NCBI RefSeq assembly: GCF_030704535.1
Contig: NC_081819.1
Span: 20,432,001-20,496,000, forward strand
Direction of reading: 5' to 3'
From: Vitis vinifera
Taxonomy: Eukaryota; Streptophyta; Magnoliopsida; Vitales; Vitaceae
DNA length: 64,000 nucleotides
Each line of letters starts with the position of its first letter. The first letter of the stretch is position 1. Positions 1 through 12,764 of the stretch are shown piece after piece. The notes under the pieces were generated by a model. That model saw nothing but the letters and a program-made list of their open reading frames with translations. It made no database searches and was not told the origin of the DNA. Made by a program: the position numbers and the translations under genes.

Positions 1-133
1 TGCTGATAGAATAGAAAAGCTGTCTGAAAAAAAGCTCAGAAAGCTTTTGTATATCACAGAGTGTACGATATACAGGACAGACTTCTTAGATTTTTGGATA
101 GAATAAGCCGTTGTCTGGTTGATCATGATGAAC

Positions 134-2098
134 TCAGACTTTTTGAATGGCCGTCATGGTTTCATGATCTTGGTCATCTGATATGGGTGTGATGGTGGAC
201 TGGTTTTGTTTCGGCTTGTCATCTTTGGCGGGCTTGAATTCTGCCAAGCAAGCGAGTTCATCAATGTTGTTAACGATGGCTTCAATCCTTGCAGCAATCT
301 CAATCAACAAGGATACTAATGTAGCCAGTGGAAGGACCTCCATGAGAGGTGGTATGGTGGTTTTTGTGCCTGGCTTTCCTTTTACAGTGTCGGGTGGTGT
401 CACTGAGAGCATGGTAGGAAGAGATTTCATGCCATTTTGAAGGTCTTTTACTGCAGAGTTCATCTCTCCAACAAAGAAATCAATCTTGGATGATCTTCTC
501 ATTGTTTTCATGGTAATCATTAATTCTTTCAAGACGTTAGAAGAACAGGAGCTTAGAATCATGCAAACATCTTGCAGGTGCTCCTTAAGAAACTCAGGTG
601 CCTGAATGGTGCAAATATATTAGAGTTGAAGCATGGGAAAATATATAGAAATAACTGTGAAACAATCCGAAGGACCATTTAGGCTATTTCCTTTCTGTTT
701 CAAGCAGTTTACCTCAACCTCTGTATCTAGGCAACCATTGAGAGCTTCAATGCAACAAGCACAGTAACGCATGGATGCTCCAAGCTTGAGGTACTGTTTC
801 CATGGATGTCGGAAGTTGAAGTTGCCATGTGCAGGTTCCCATATGGCAAAATTGGCCTGGAGAATTTACAGAAATAGTGAGTTTCCAAGAAATTGAATTT
901 CAAATTTTACTTCTAAACAACCCTAATCAACTACCTACCATGGAATCCTCTGTTGCCTTTGAATTAAGGACACACTTATATCCTCGAAGCTTTTTGCTAC
1001 AATCTTCCCCACCAGAATCCACAGTTCCATTTTGATGGAAGTACTCAGCTACACATCCTGGATTTGTGTACTTGTTAGTGTATAAGCATTTGCACTTGTT
1101 TGTGGGTTACTAGGACTGTGCCTACCATTCAAGGAATCGGAAAGCTTTTCCAGGTTACGTGTGATCAGAGAGTGAAGCTCGTCGCCCGCCCAAATGGGAC
1201 AGAAGAGCATGCTGATGATAATGCATAGGGAGGTCCCAATGGCAATTGTGGACAGTCTGTTGTGTGCCAACCCAACTAATTTTTCCACGCGATAGCCTGA
1301 AACTGAAACTAGACTGAAGGTGAGAATGAAGATGCTAGCACCATAGTCGAATCTGGCTTTCACTGATGGAACAAACCGAGAAAAGGTTGCTACTGCAGCT
1401 GCAAGAAAGAGAGAAGCAACCTGATTAGTGTTGGTAAGCCAAGTAGATAGAAGAAAATTTTCCTGGAGAAAGATCACACACCCAGAATGAAAACTGAGAA
1501 CCCAAGAATTATAGGCTCAAATCTTTCTCCTGACTGACTTGCAACCCAGTGAATACCAATACCAAGCGACCCAGCAAGAAAAGTTGCCGCTGTTCTGTTA
1601 ATGCTCTTTGAGAGTGTAGCACCTGCAGTAGAAAAGTTCAGCTATCTCAGTCAGACATCATATTATCATGATGTGATGATGGATTGATACGTGTAGAACA
1701 AAGTTTTAGAGAAAAACCGCAGATCTTGATGGGGTTTTTGGGTACTAACCAACAGTGTACTCAAAAACTACCACAACAGTCATCACTGCCCACATAGCAT
1801 TCCCTCCAACACCATCATACAAAGGCCTCATATAGTAGAAGAGTGAGACAGCAGAAAGCGCCAACCCTACTTTAAGACAATGAACTAGTTTTCTAGGCTC
1901 ATCAACTCCTATACCCCAAGCCTTTTCCAAAAACCTCCAGATTTTCAACAAAAACCCTTCAACCAAACCCCTTAATCCTCTCCAAATTCTACAGACAAAC
2001 CCAGATTCTGGCACTAATGTCTCTGATTTCCCACCTGGAATATCCACCTTCCATTCCAACGTACCCGAATCTCCCCTTCCTGTCCCCATATCAACCAC
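134..2098 (-). CDS. ALMT10: Aluminium-activated malate transporter (ALMT10-like), 6 exons, 497 aa
   Basis: This is an anion channel of the ALMT family, which moves malate and related anions across the plasma or vacuolar membrane. Exons rebuilt from splice sites: 2098-1750, 1622-1482, 1398-1126, 1057-939, 856-713 and 601-134. They join in frame with GT-AG borders and give 497 residues, the usual ALMT length. Residues 66-76 ([14 protein letters not shown]) open the transmembrane block, followed by [20 protein letters not shown] near residues 88-107, a family hallmark. Further hydrophobic helices follow in exons 2 and 3. The C-terminal half is soluble and carries the WEP motif (AIWEPAHG) in exon 5. 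The EWKV/LVPE N-terminus resembles AtALMT10 and relatives rather than vacuolar ALMT9; that subgroup call is from memory. The start is the first ATG after a TATA-like site at 2202-2210. The family is certain; substrate and membrane are inferred. Confidence 0.93.
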
Positions 2099-2201
2099 TT
2101 CTTATAAGGTTTGTACAAATTTGAATGGGATGTGTGTGGTTTTGATGGTTCTTTCTGGGCTTTGCTGTTTGAGGTTGTGGTGGTTACTGGTTGCGTGTGT
2201 G

Positions 2202-2210
2202 TATATATAT
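2202..2210 (-). promoter_or_regulatory. Probable TATA box of the ALMT gene
   Basis: On the minus strand this reads ATATATATA, about 100 bases upstream of the ALMT start codon. That spacing suits a TATA box with a short 5' leader. No transcript evidence is visible. Confidence 0.45.
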
Positions 2211-3281
2211 GCATGCCAGTTCTTCTGAGTTACGTATAAGAAACATTTTAAAATCTCCTGGTAGGCCACTTTGAGGTCATTGACACGTTGGGGACCACAT
2301 CGTTCTCCTCCAATGTGTTGAAGAGATAACATGACCTAAAAAAATATCATCTTCTTTGGCTCAACGTCACCCCCATTAAGTTTTTTGAGTTGATTATACA
2401 AAAGTTTGTGTTCGTGCAATAGATCTGCCTTTCAGCCAAGTGGGTATTTAATTTACACGAGAGCACACTAAGGAGAATGCACTAAGGAAAATTTGAGGTT
2501 TACTGAAAGTGATGGCTTGATGGTATATGATACCTGCAGAATGGAATGCTTTCTTTTTTCGAATCTTGATTACCCTCATGAGAAGAGACAAATTAGTAAT
2601 AGTCATCAGTTAGAGGATTACAGAAACTTGAGGCCTCTAATTAATCATAGTTCTAATACCATGTTAAGTTATCAACTTTCTGAAAAACTTAAGTTGTCCG
2701 GGCTAACGATATATTCATGCAATGTCTTTCAAACTTATATATCCCATGCCTTGACTATAGTTGGATTTTACAATTTCCACTCTCTAAAAGATTTTTTTTT
2801 TTTATATTCAAGTGATAATTTGTAAATTTAATATTTAATAACTTAATGGGTATTTTGTTGGTTTAACTTTAAGTTTATTAATTTGATTTAATAAATGCCA
2901 CATTAATTTTAAGTTTCATTTGATACGACTCTCCAATAGTCTAAAGCCTCATTTCAAAGGGCTTAAAAATCTTTTAAACAAAGTTGGGTGTGAGGTGCTC
3001 TGCTAAGAACTTTGCATGTTTCCACCAAAGGGGTTCAAAATTAAAAATCTTTACCAAAAGAAGATTTGCATGATAAAGTAATTTTTAATTAATTTTTTTT
3101 TTTTCATATCTCAAATAATTAGAATACTATTACACATTGTTTGATATGGATATTGTCACATTTTTCCTCCTCTATTCAATGTAAATCTTTAGTCAAACGG
3201 ATATTAAAGTTTGTCTTAATTAGGATGTTATGACACATGATCATATTATCCATTTTCAGATCCTTTGGAAATGTTAATTTA

Positions 3282-3560
3282 GGTGGTATTTATTTTTTTA
3301 CTTAATTCTAAATATAACTTTAATACTTAATATTGTTAAGTATTAAACTGTTTGTTTTTATAATATTTTATTTCTATTAAGTATTAAAAGGTAAAGAAAA
3401 ATTAATATATTATTTTTTTATTAAAAAAAAGTTAAATATTTTGATTTTTTTCTATTCAGCAAAAAATTTATAATAAATAACGAAAAAATAGAAAAACAAA
3501 CTATCTAAAATCTAAAAGCAAATTACTTTAAACAAAAAGTTAAAAAAAATAAACATCCTC
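3282..3560. mobile_element. MITE, PIF/Harbinger (Tourist-like) type, family A copy 1
   Basis: About 279 bp. It starts AGGTGGTATTTATTTT and ends in the near-inverse AAATAAACATCCTC, flanked by TTA at 3279-3281 and TTA at 3561-3563. Its left end matches the inverted right end of the copies at 40669 and 42497 (shared TTACTTAATTCTA and TTTAATACTTAATA-type blocks), so it lies in opposite orientation. It has no coding capacity. A three-base TWA duplication is typical of PIF/Harbinger elements. It is more decayed than the other two copies. Confidence 0.7.
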
Positions 3561-4727
3561 TTACTTTCTGAAAAAATGGATTGTCACTGGTGATCTAGTG
3601 AGATGACTCGGAATAAAAAGGGAAAAGAGAATGATAAGAAAGATGCAAAACCCAATAGCTTCCATTTGTGGGTGAGTTGACGAGACCTCCAACAAGTAGG
3701 TAGAAGACAAGTGAAGAGCCATGCCCAGAAAAGAGACCTAATTTCAGGTCCCAGAAAGATAACCTAATGGTTCATTGTCCATAGTCCACTAGCTTAAAAG
3801 GGGAAAGGTCCTCATTCGATCAGCATGACAGCAACTAACTTCACTGACTGCTTCATAAAATACCCACTCAAAAAGGGCTTTTAACTTTTAACCATTTTCA
3901 GCTTATCAGATGGAGACAAAGTCTCCATCATGTCATGGGGTGCCCTTGTTAGGTTTTGAATAGAATCCCTTACGGGTTTTTTAGCTTTCCTCCTCTTCCT
4001 GTTCATTTCTTTAACTAATTTTGATTGGTAAGTGTAGATGTCAGTCTCAATGAAAGCAGCCCATAATTTGAAAAGCAACCTCAACTATCAATAAAGCTCA
4101 TCTTAGCCAGCCAACCAACCAACAAAATGAAATCTTTATTGTCTTGATAAGGTTTTGTATACTAAAATCCCCCTCTCTGTTTACTTATTTATTTATTTCC
4201 TAAAAAAATTTAATTTGTTCTTCCTTCAAATACTTTGTGAACAATATACTAACATTGATAAAATATTTTTTAATAAAATTTTATTTTTAAAAATAATTAA
4301 AAATTGTTTTAATTCTATTTTTTCAAGAATTATTTATACTTTTCTACCAATAACAACAATTTTTTTTTTTTTTTTTTATATAATCTCTTTGAACAAAATT
4401 ACTCAAACAAACATAAAAAAATTTCTTGTGCTTAAAAAGAAGTTTTTGGCATCTCAAAATCAATCGAACATAAATTTTCAATCCTAAGTTGTAAATTATT
4501 TTGGGGTCTAAATTAGGAAATTTGTTGTCATGGTTTAGAATTTGAAGGGTAGAAGGGAATGCAACGTGTTTGTTCTTTTAAATATGGCAGATGTTGTATA
4601 ATATTTTCTCAGTGCACACCAAGAATAATGGGTCGTACAACTTTTGACGTGGCATGGGCATTGTGCAACCTGACGTGTAACCCTAGCATTTTCTAGATTC
4701 TTCTATGCTACTTTTTCATGGATTTGA

Positions 4728-4905
4728 TCTTGACATGGGCCATGGCAGATGATACAATTGTCTCGCTCCAACGTTTTTGGGCTTGGGCTATTTTGGCCTT
4801 ACATGATTGGGACAAATGGGCCACTTTGGATTTCAAATGTTCAAATAGATGTGAGAGGAAGGTGAAGTTAAGATCAGGGAAAAGTGAGATGGGCCACACT
4901 ATTAT
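4728..4905. promoter_or_regulatory. Cluster of TGGGCC/TGGGCT (site II-type) motifs
   Basis: Four or more TGGGCC or TGGGCT hexamers occur within 180 bases (around 4737, 4780, 4785, 4818 and 4890). Such motifs are common in promoters of plant housekeeping genes. No gene starts close by; the nearest start is the ORM gene 1.6 kb downstream. It may be a relict promoter or chance. Confidence 0.25.
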
Positions 4906-6461
4906 GACCCATTTTGATTTGGACCTTTTTTTTTTTTTTTTCTCTTTCTTTCTTTTGTTTTGGAGGCGGGACCCATCCAAGATAGCTTTCGAAATCAAAG
5001 TCATAATAAATTGGTATTATAAAATTTTTATTAAGAACTATAAAAAACAATATTTTCATAACTTTCATATTAAGCTATTTTATAAATATTTTTAATTAAA
5101 TTAAACAAATAAGCATGGAAAGTCATATTAAACTTAAAAGTGTGTTTAATGGTGTTTCTATTATAAATATTTTTAAGTGAAAGTGTTTTTTCTGTTTTTG
5201 AAAAAATCATTTATCTTTGTTTATATTAAAAGTGTTTTTTAAAAACACTTTCAAACGAATTTTGAAAAAAGTAATTCTAATTTTACTTTTTCAATTATTG
5301 AAAATAAACTTCAAAATTAACCCCAATGTACCATTAATTCAATTATATTAAAAATTAATTTGGTCAAATTTGAAAGTAATTTAAAGTGCGTTTGATAGTG
5401 ATTACAGTAAGTGTTTTTAGTTTTTCTAACACTTTAAAATTTTTTATCTTTTATGTATTAAAAACATAAAAAAGACTTTTTAAAATTATTGTGAAACACA
5501 CCCTTAATTAGGGAGATATGCTCGTCTAATTACTTTATTTTCCTATCAATAAAATATCAGTTAAGGTTTTATTTTTGGTTGGCCCATGGACTGAAAAATG
5601 AACTAATTCTTACCCACTTCAATGATAGGTTGGGCTAGGAGCTAAATTGGGCTAGATTGTGAAGGCCCATTTTGATTTGGACTTCATGCATTAATCTTTT
5701 GACTTGATTATTACAACCCTGCATGACCCATTTCATAATATTCTTAGAAAATGATTCTCTATTTTGTAGATGTTAGTCAATGGAACAAACATTTTCACAC
5801 CAAAATTTTCTAATATCATTAATTTTGGACCATTTTCAATGACCATTTGATCTTCCCATTTTCTTCTCTACATTTTTTTAATAAATATATTTAATTAATA
5901 AAAACATCAAATTAAAATAAATTTTTTTTTTTTTAAGTTTAATTTAATTATATTGATTGATTTTAAATCATTTTTAATCAAATTAAAATAAAAACTAAAT
6001 ATTTTAATTGTTTATATTTAGTCAAAAAACAAACATCATCTCAGATATTTTTGATTTCAAATTTCACCCCTCTAGATAAAATTCAAGCCCTATTTCAATT
6101 TCATTTTTCATTTTAGATTTTATTTAAATCTAGTAAAATATTTTATGAACCGTAATTAATAAAGTTTCAATTAATAGTCTACAAGTAAAATAAATAGGAT
6201 CAAAACGACGTCGTTGTACTGAGATTCTGAAAATGAATTGATTAAAAAAATATCTATCGTCAGACCATCCTCCAAGAAACAAAGAGCGCTGTGTTTTGGG
6301 GTTTGGATTTACATTTGAAAAAAAAACAAAATTTTTAAGTAAAAAGAAAAAAGCAAAGTCGATCGATTTTCAGCTTCCGAAATAACAATAAATCCAAAAT
6401 CAAAAGCGAAGGGCGGAAGATCAACGAATCGGAAAATTGTGTGACGGAGATCGGAATCTGG

Positions 6462-9400
6462 ATGGCAAATCTGTACGTGAAAGCGGAGCCGCCGGCGGAT
6501 CTGAACCGGAACACGGAGTGGTTCACGTACCCGGGTGTGTGGACCACCTACATCCTCATTCTCTTCTTCGCATGGCTCCTTGTTCTCTCCATCTTCGGCT
6601 GCTCTCCTGGCATGGCGTGGACAGTCGTCAATCTCTTCCACTTTTTGGTATGTTGTTTTTCTTTTGATTTCTCTCAGATTTTGGGTTTTTTTTTTTTTTT
6701 GTTTTTTTGTTGAGTTTTCAAGTGTGTTTCGGTTATTTGATGATTTTTGGTTAAAATTGATGTGTTTGAGGAAAACCAATATGTAATTTAGTTGTTTGAG
6801 GGTGGATTAGGGTTTGTGCTGGTGGGTTTTGTGGGTTTCGAGTTATTGTCTTTTGCCGATTTTGGTGTTTGTTCTGGAGTGTTCAATTGGGTTTCGATTA
6901 TTTTGCCCACTCTTTTTTTAATTAGATGTGCTTGAGAAAATCCATATCGTAATTTTGTGGTCTGACGGCAGATTGGGGTGTTTAATAGGTTGCTGGATTT
7001 GTTTGATCGATGCTTTGTGTTGCATTTTGATAATTCAACGGGTTTTCTTGTAGCAAGATTGTTTTATGATTTGGGGGAATTCAGCTTAGAAAAATAGATT
7101 ATACTTGTGAAATTTTGTTGGAAGAATATTTCACCAAAACTGAGGGTAAGAGCAAAAAAGATGTAAATTTGGAATGGGGTTGTTTGTATTGGTTGGGACA
7201 TCGGGAAATTAAAGAATCAACTAAACCAAGCCAAAAACCATTGCATTATTCTTAGCTGAGTGGAGATTCTTGTTTCCTTTGGTCCAAAGTGTGAAAAAAT
7301 CTGAGACCAAAGTTTTATCACATTATTATTATTTTTTTTAATTTTCTGTCCATATTTTCATGCATAAAGATGAGATTTGGCATTCAAAATTGGTAATAGA
7401 TTCAGAAGATGTGGCTATTTGTTATATTTTTAATTAGGATTCTGAATCTACATTTTATTCATTTCTGGTACTTCATGATGTTTAGCAGAAATGATGACTT
7501 TTACAATTGAATGGAATTAGAACATGAAATATCTTAGCAAAGTTATGAAATGAATATGCCGAATGGGAATTGTAGAGCACAAGTTTTTCCAATCGATACC
7601 TAGTCCAGCCTAAATGAATAAGAAACCGAATGTTGGGTGTTACCTTTGACTAGTTTATTCAACTAGTACTTCTCCCCCCCACCCCCACCCCCACCCCCAC
7701 CCCCACCCCCCCCCCACCTCACATACACATGCCACATATTATCTCACTGGTAGTGAACTTCTAACTTATTTTCACATTGAAATCTGAAAATTTGAAATTA
7801 AGCTTCATATGAAATTTAGGCCTTGGTGTGCATGGCCGTTAGGCATTTCATAGTTGGTGGATTCAGTGTTTAAGTTTCTTGGTCATCATTCCATTACCCT
7901 GTGTGTATGAGGATGGATAGAGAGGACGTATACCTTCCATAGTGGAATTCTAACTGTCCTGTTGTTGCATGAATATTTTACAAGTTTGAACGGTTTGCCT
8001 TGCAATTTAAAAATATGGTAAAACTTGGTATTAGGAAGAGATGTTGGTAAACAAAAAAAGAAATATTTGATAAGAGTTCCATTCTAGTAGACTGTTAAAT
8101 CAAAATGATGATTAAAATTTAATTTTCATTGATAAGCCACCAATGGCATCTAAATAAATTTGTTGGTAAGGATTCAAAAGCAACCAAGAACTTTTATTTT
8201 AGCATGATTTCATTATGAGGAGAGGCCCACAGGGAGTTGTCTTTATTTCTGAAAAGTAAATCTGGTGAGAGGTTGGTGGAATTGAATGTGGTTGTATGTT
8301 GACATGGTTAGATATAACTAATCTAATTTAGTGGGTCATGTCAATCAAGTTCACTGGTTCAAATTTAGCCATTTTGATGTGGGTTTGAACTGTGGTTGAG
8401 TTGATATCAAGACAATTGTGTGAAGAAGAGCATTGCGCCACTAGGACTACATTTGATATGGGTACAGACTGTTTATTGGGCAGGCCTGTGTTTGGTCATA
8501 CAGATTCCTTAAAGATGCGTCCAACAAAGAAGAGCATTGCGCCATTGGTTTGTTAGATGATTTTCTTGATCTGTACTTGTGGCACATTTACTAAAATATA
8601 ATTGAATTGAAAGGATATTATAATGGGAAGGAATAGAGTGGAAGAAATCAGAATTAGGGATTCCTACTGAAGTGTTTTAGAAAACTATCATGCAACAGAA
8701 TGGGATAAAACTGTTTCCTTTTGAGTTATTAACTAACCGTCTGAAAATTATAATGAAAAATATATATGTATACAATAATGCTCTTATAATGGGAAACAAA
8801 GGGAGATAATGAAATGTTAATTTCATTTTCTGTTTTTTTTTTTCCTAGATTACTCCCACTTCAATGTTAATTTTTAGAAAGTATACATTTATTATAAGAT
8901 ATAATGAGACCTATCAAAAAAAAAATTATTATGAGATATAATTAGGTAATATATATATATATTGAAAATATTCTTCATCACAATTTTTTTTTTGGGGAGA
9001 GTGCTTAGCCCCTTAGAGAAAATGTACTTTTATCAATTCAATGCAACAAACATGAGGTAAGAAAATCCCTACGAAGAAAAGATAAAATCATTTTTTTAAC
9101 TAATAATATTAATTTAGTTTCATGAAAACAGTGACTTGATTCACATGACTAACAGTGAATTGAGAAAAAAAAACCACCAGTCACATCGTTTTTACATAAC
9201 AATGATGACTTGGGTCACATGACTAATAGAATCTTAATTAAACTTGTTAATCTAATTGAAAATGTTCTGTCATTTGTATATAAACTATTCAAAAAGATTT
9301 ACAAGCTTCAACCCTATTTTTTATTTACTTAGTTATTTATTTATTTTTGATATGCAAACAAAAAAATATATTAAGAGGGCCTAACAAAAAGAGGACCAAA

Positions 9401-12400
9401 GGACATATGACTTCAACCTACATTTTGTTGTTAGCACTAACTTCCATGTTCTATTTCCTAAATGACAATGACATCTTTCAAGTTGAAAATTCATTTTGTG
9501 GTTCTAGTGAGGTAGATTTTCCAAATGTGTGGGTTGTAAAAATTTTGTCAATATGCATGAGTTGTGAGGAAGGGGAATGAGATTGTTTGGAAGGACTAAG
9601 GAAAGAAAAGTCATTCCTTAAAATTGAAGAACAACTTTCCTCCAAATGTATCAATTTAGAATTGAGTTAAGCGCCTTCAATCGCCGGAAATGGAAGGATT
9701 TGGATTGAATCCATTTCATTGGAATGAATAAACATGCTCTTCGATATTTTATTTTATCCTAGGGTACAGAAAATTAGGAGATGGGCATTATGATTACTCA
9801 GATTTTCCAATTGAGTCTTGAGATTTTAGAGTTAGATGGGTTGAGATACCTCAATAAAGACCTGCATCCCGCACACGTCCCTGGAAGCTGGGGTCATATA
9901 TAACATAACTTCATGCTGCCGCAAACCCAACCTGCTATAAACAGGACATGTTTTGGACAGGGTAGATGGACAGGGAAAAAATTGTCACTTATATCTAATT
10001 ATAATGCAACAGTTGGTGCTTTTTTGACATTTCATATATGCACCACAATTCAGATGAGTGGGGATGTTGGGATTTTTTACTGTCATACTACTACTTGCAT
10101 AGGATCTTTATTTAATAGGCTGAAGTGATATGTTTGTTTATCTTCTTTGTCTGTATACCCTTCCTGATGCTACATTAGATTACTTTATATCCTCTCTATG
10201 ACCTGATTGAGGAGCATGCTTCACACTTTAGGTCACCTATCACTTCTTCCATTGGAAGAAAGGAACTCCTTTTGCTGAAGACCAGGGAATCTACAATAGG
10301 TTGACGTGGTGGGAGCAGATAGACAATGGAAAGCAGCTCACACGCAATAGGAAATTCCTAACTGTTGTACCAGTGGTGCTGTAAGTGTCCTCCTACAACA
10401 TTGGTCATTTCACTTGTATAAATATGAATATCATACAACCATTTTGACATTCATTAGTTATATTTTTGCATTAACCTTTTTTAAATTTTGATAGTTTTCA
10501 AATGATTATGCTTGCCAAGCTGTCTCTAATTACACATGCAGTAATTGTAACTGTTATTTTTATCATCTAGCTCTTTGTTTGTAAATATGTGATTGCACGA
10601 ACTGACAATTGAACTTTTTATGATTTTATGGAAGTTGCAATGTTAGCAGTTGTAGCACTGGGTAATTCTTCAATGGATTTGCTATGATGTTTTGTCCTTA
10701 TTTTGGTGATACATCAGAAAAGTTTCACATTCCTCTCTCTCTCTCTCCCTTTCTCTCTCCATCAATTTTTCTTCAACCAGCCAAGTCCCATGCAAGGATT
10801 TTTCAAGTATGCTCCTGATTCTTTACGTTCTCATAGGAAAGTTTCGATTATGGTGAGACTTCTTAGAATTGAGGTTTAATTGCCAGGTGCCAGACAAAAC
10901 ATCAAATCTCATTTCTGTCAACTGTTGTTTATCATTTGGTTGGTCCCAAGGTTTTGCACCTGAAATGTTGATGACATACCTCTTTGGTTCTTTACATTCA
11001 AAATTTGCTCTTCTTGCTGTCCATACTTGTGTAAGTTGGTTCCTTATCTCCAGAGCCCATGTTACATCACAATAATTTTAAGGATTTTCTGTAGTTGAAT
11101 TTTGATCAACATTTTGGATTTTATGGAGGTTTTTATTACTGTTTTAACAAAGACATCTTCACTTGGTTTTGAGATTTGATTTCAAGGTGAGTAATGGTTT
11201 ACTAGGGAATAATGGGATATGTGTTGGAATTCTGGTGAGGACTTACACACACACACGGTATTAAAAAATATACTATTTTAAGTGGTGTAATGTTTGAAGT
11301 TTGCAAATGGTGTAGGGATCACTGAGAAAACACCTGCTTTTGAAAATCCATTGAAGTATTAGGGAGATTTTGAAATGCCTCTTGCATGGAAATTCCTTAT
11401 AACAGTCGGTGAATTTTTCTGAGATTTTAAAGGATAAACCTAGTAGAATCATTTGTACTTCTCTTCTCAGGCAGCTAAACTACTAAACTAACAATTAAAG
11501 GATAACTAAAATATTTGGTGTTTCAATAGGCGTGTAGGACTTTTTGTTGGATCATGCCAGACATATATTTGTTTGAGAAATTGCTATTGTCAGATCCCAA
11601 TATTGAACTGCATGTATGCTTCTGGGGTTTCATTTTTTTTCATTTGTGGTGAAACAGGGCAAGTTCACTAAGATTATTCCAATATATTCGTTGGATATTT
11701 TTTTTTATTGAGTTCCAATGCTTGATTGCATGCATATGGACTGCTGTTATATTGGTGGTCTCCTTGAATTTAACTGAATCTGCTTAGATGATAATCGCCT
11801 TATACATTTTTGTTATCCAAGTCTAGTTCTCCTGTACCCTCTTATTTTTCTCTTCTTTTGATTACTGCTCAAACTCAGGATCACTAGTTCTTTGGCATAG
11901 AGCATTATCGTTGAGCTACACCCCAGGGGGCTATTTCTCTTTTACTTTTACTGGTTGGTGAAAGGCTATGCTTCTAGTTATTATTTATTTTCACAATCAG
12001 TTGATGTGTTAAACTCCTATTATGATCTATTAACCACCTATTATTATCTGATGTGCAGATAAACCATGTTTTGACCAGCCTACTTCCTATGCAGGTTGAC
12101 TGAGTTAGAGATGATTAAATTAATTGATGACAATGATTATAAATTTGATAATCTCACACATATACTGTTACAAATACAGACACCATTACAATTTATATTA
12201 TTCTAGTCATAGTTTATTATATTCTCATCCAAAAGGTTTCGGCCTGTAATGACTTGGTGCCACTAATAAAATTCTCTTAACAGCATAGGAAACTTGGGTG
12301 GCAGTCTAGAATATCTATATACGATTTACTGGGATGTCATGTCAGGTTTCTGAAGGTAGACCTAACCAAAAACGACACTGATTCCCCATTTGTTTATCTT

Positions 12401-12544
12401 AACAGGTACTTGATAGCATCGCACACCACTGACTACCAGCACCCCATGCTCTTCTTCAACACTCTTGCTGTGATTGTGCTAGTGATCGCTAAGTTCCCCA
12501 ATATGCACAAGGTCCGGATCTTTGGAATCAACGCTGATCATTAA
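6462..12544 (+). CDS. ORM1: ORM1/ORMDL-like regulator of serine palmitoyltransferase, 3 exons, 157 aa
   Basis: This is a small ER membrane protein of the ORMDL family. Members bind serine palmitoyltransferase (LCB1/LCB2) and restrain sphingoid-base synthesis. Coding exons are 6462-6647, 10232-10380 and 12406-12544; they splice in frame to 157 residues, the normal family length. Visible signatures are NRNTEWFTYPG (residues 15-25), two hydrophobic hairpins (about 28-45 and 120-140), the YHFFHWKKGTPF block just after the first splice junction, and YNRLTWWEQID. The C-terminus KVRIFGINADH is typical. The introns are long (3.6 and 2.0 kb). Intron 1 carries a C-rich minisatellite (7674-7718) and intron 2 a tRNA-derived fragment (11862-11932). 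The ATG at 6462 was chosen because it gives the conserved MANLYV start. Family call is secure; ORM1 versus ORM2 numbering is arbitrary. Confidence 0.96.
7674..7718. repeat. C-rich (CCCCCA)n minisatellite in ORM intron 1
   Basis: About 45 bases made of runs of five or more C separated by single A, ending in a run of nine or ten C. The complementary strand has at least five G-runs with one-base loops, the classic pattern for a G-quadruplex (i-motif on this strand). It is intronic, 1.0 kb after exon 1. Confidence 0.9.
11862..11932 (-). repeat. tRNA-derived fragment (SINE head or tRNA pseudogene) in ORM intron 2
   Basis: Read on the minus strand it begins GGGGTGTAGCTCAACGATAA, which carries a good polymerase III A-box (TAGCTCAACGA), and continues with GCTCTATGCCAAAGAACTAG as an anticodon-arm-like stretch. 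It ends in GATCCTGAGTTTGAGCAG, a degraded B-box (consensus GGTTCGANNCC). The arms do not close into an intact cloverleaf, so it is not a functional tRNA. A decayed SINE or tRNA pseudogene is most likely. Confidence 0.5.
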
Positions 12545-12764
12545 GTTGGGCTGGCAATGAGAAAACAGCTTGGGTTTTACCTGATAAAAGGCTGCTGATC
12601 CTTACCCTCGTTCTGCTAAAAGCCAAATATATATTTTGTATAGAAGTCAGAACTGGAAAGGATGTTTGGATATGTAATGTTTTTACAAGCTCTGTTAGAT
12701 ATTTCATCTTTGAAATAAGTGTATCGAGTTTTATCTTTGTACAGTAGGGATTCTGTGTATTTGC

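Larger units (their letters stand above)
2215..6280. other. Intergenic region between ALMT and ORM genes
   Basis: AT-rich DNA with no convincing gene. It lies between two divergently transcribed genes. It contains a MITE (3282-3560), a group of TGGGCC/TGGGCT motifs at about 4730-4900 and 5580-5670, and a diverged inverted-repeat-like block rich in AGTGTTTTT at about 5130-5510. The open frames at 2493, 4155 and 4718 are short, low-complexity and match nothing I recognise. The last 200 bases before 6462 are probably the ORM promoter and leader. Confidence 0.6.

Noticed and set aside
4718-5095. 125-codon frame
   Set aside because: It ends in poly-Phe/Tyr-type low-complexity and has no recognisable domain or splice context.
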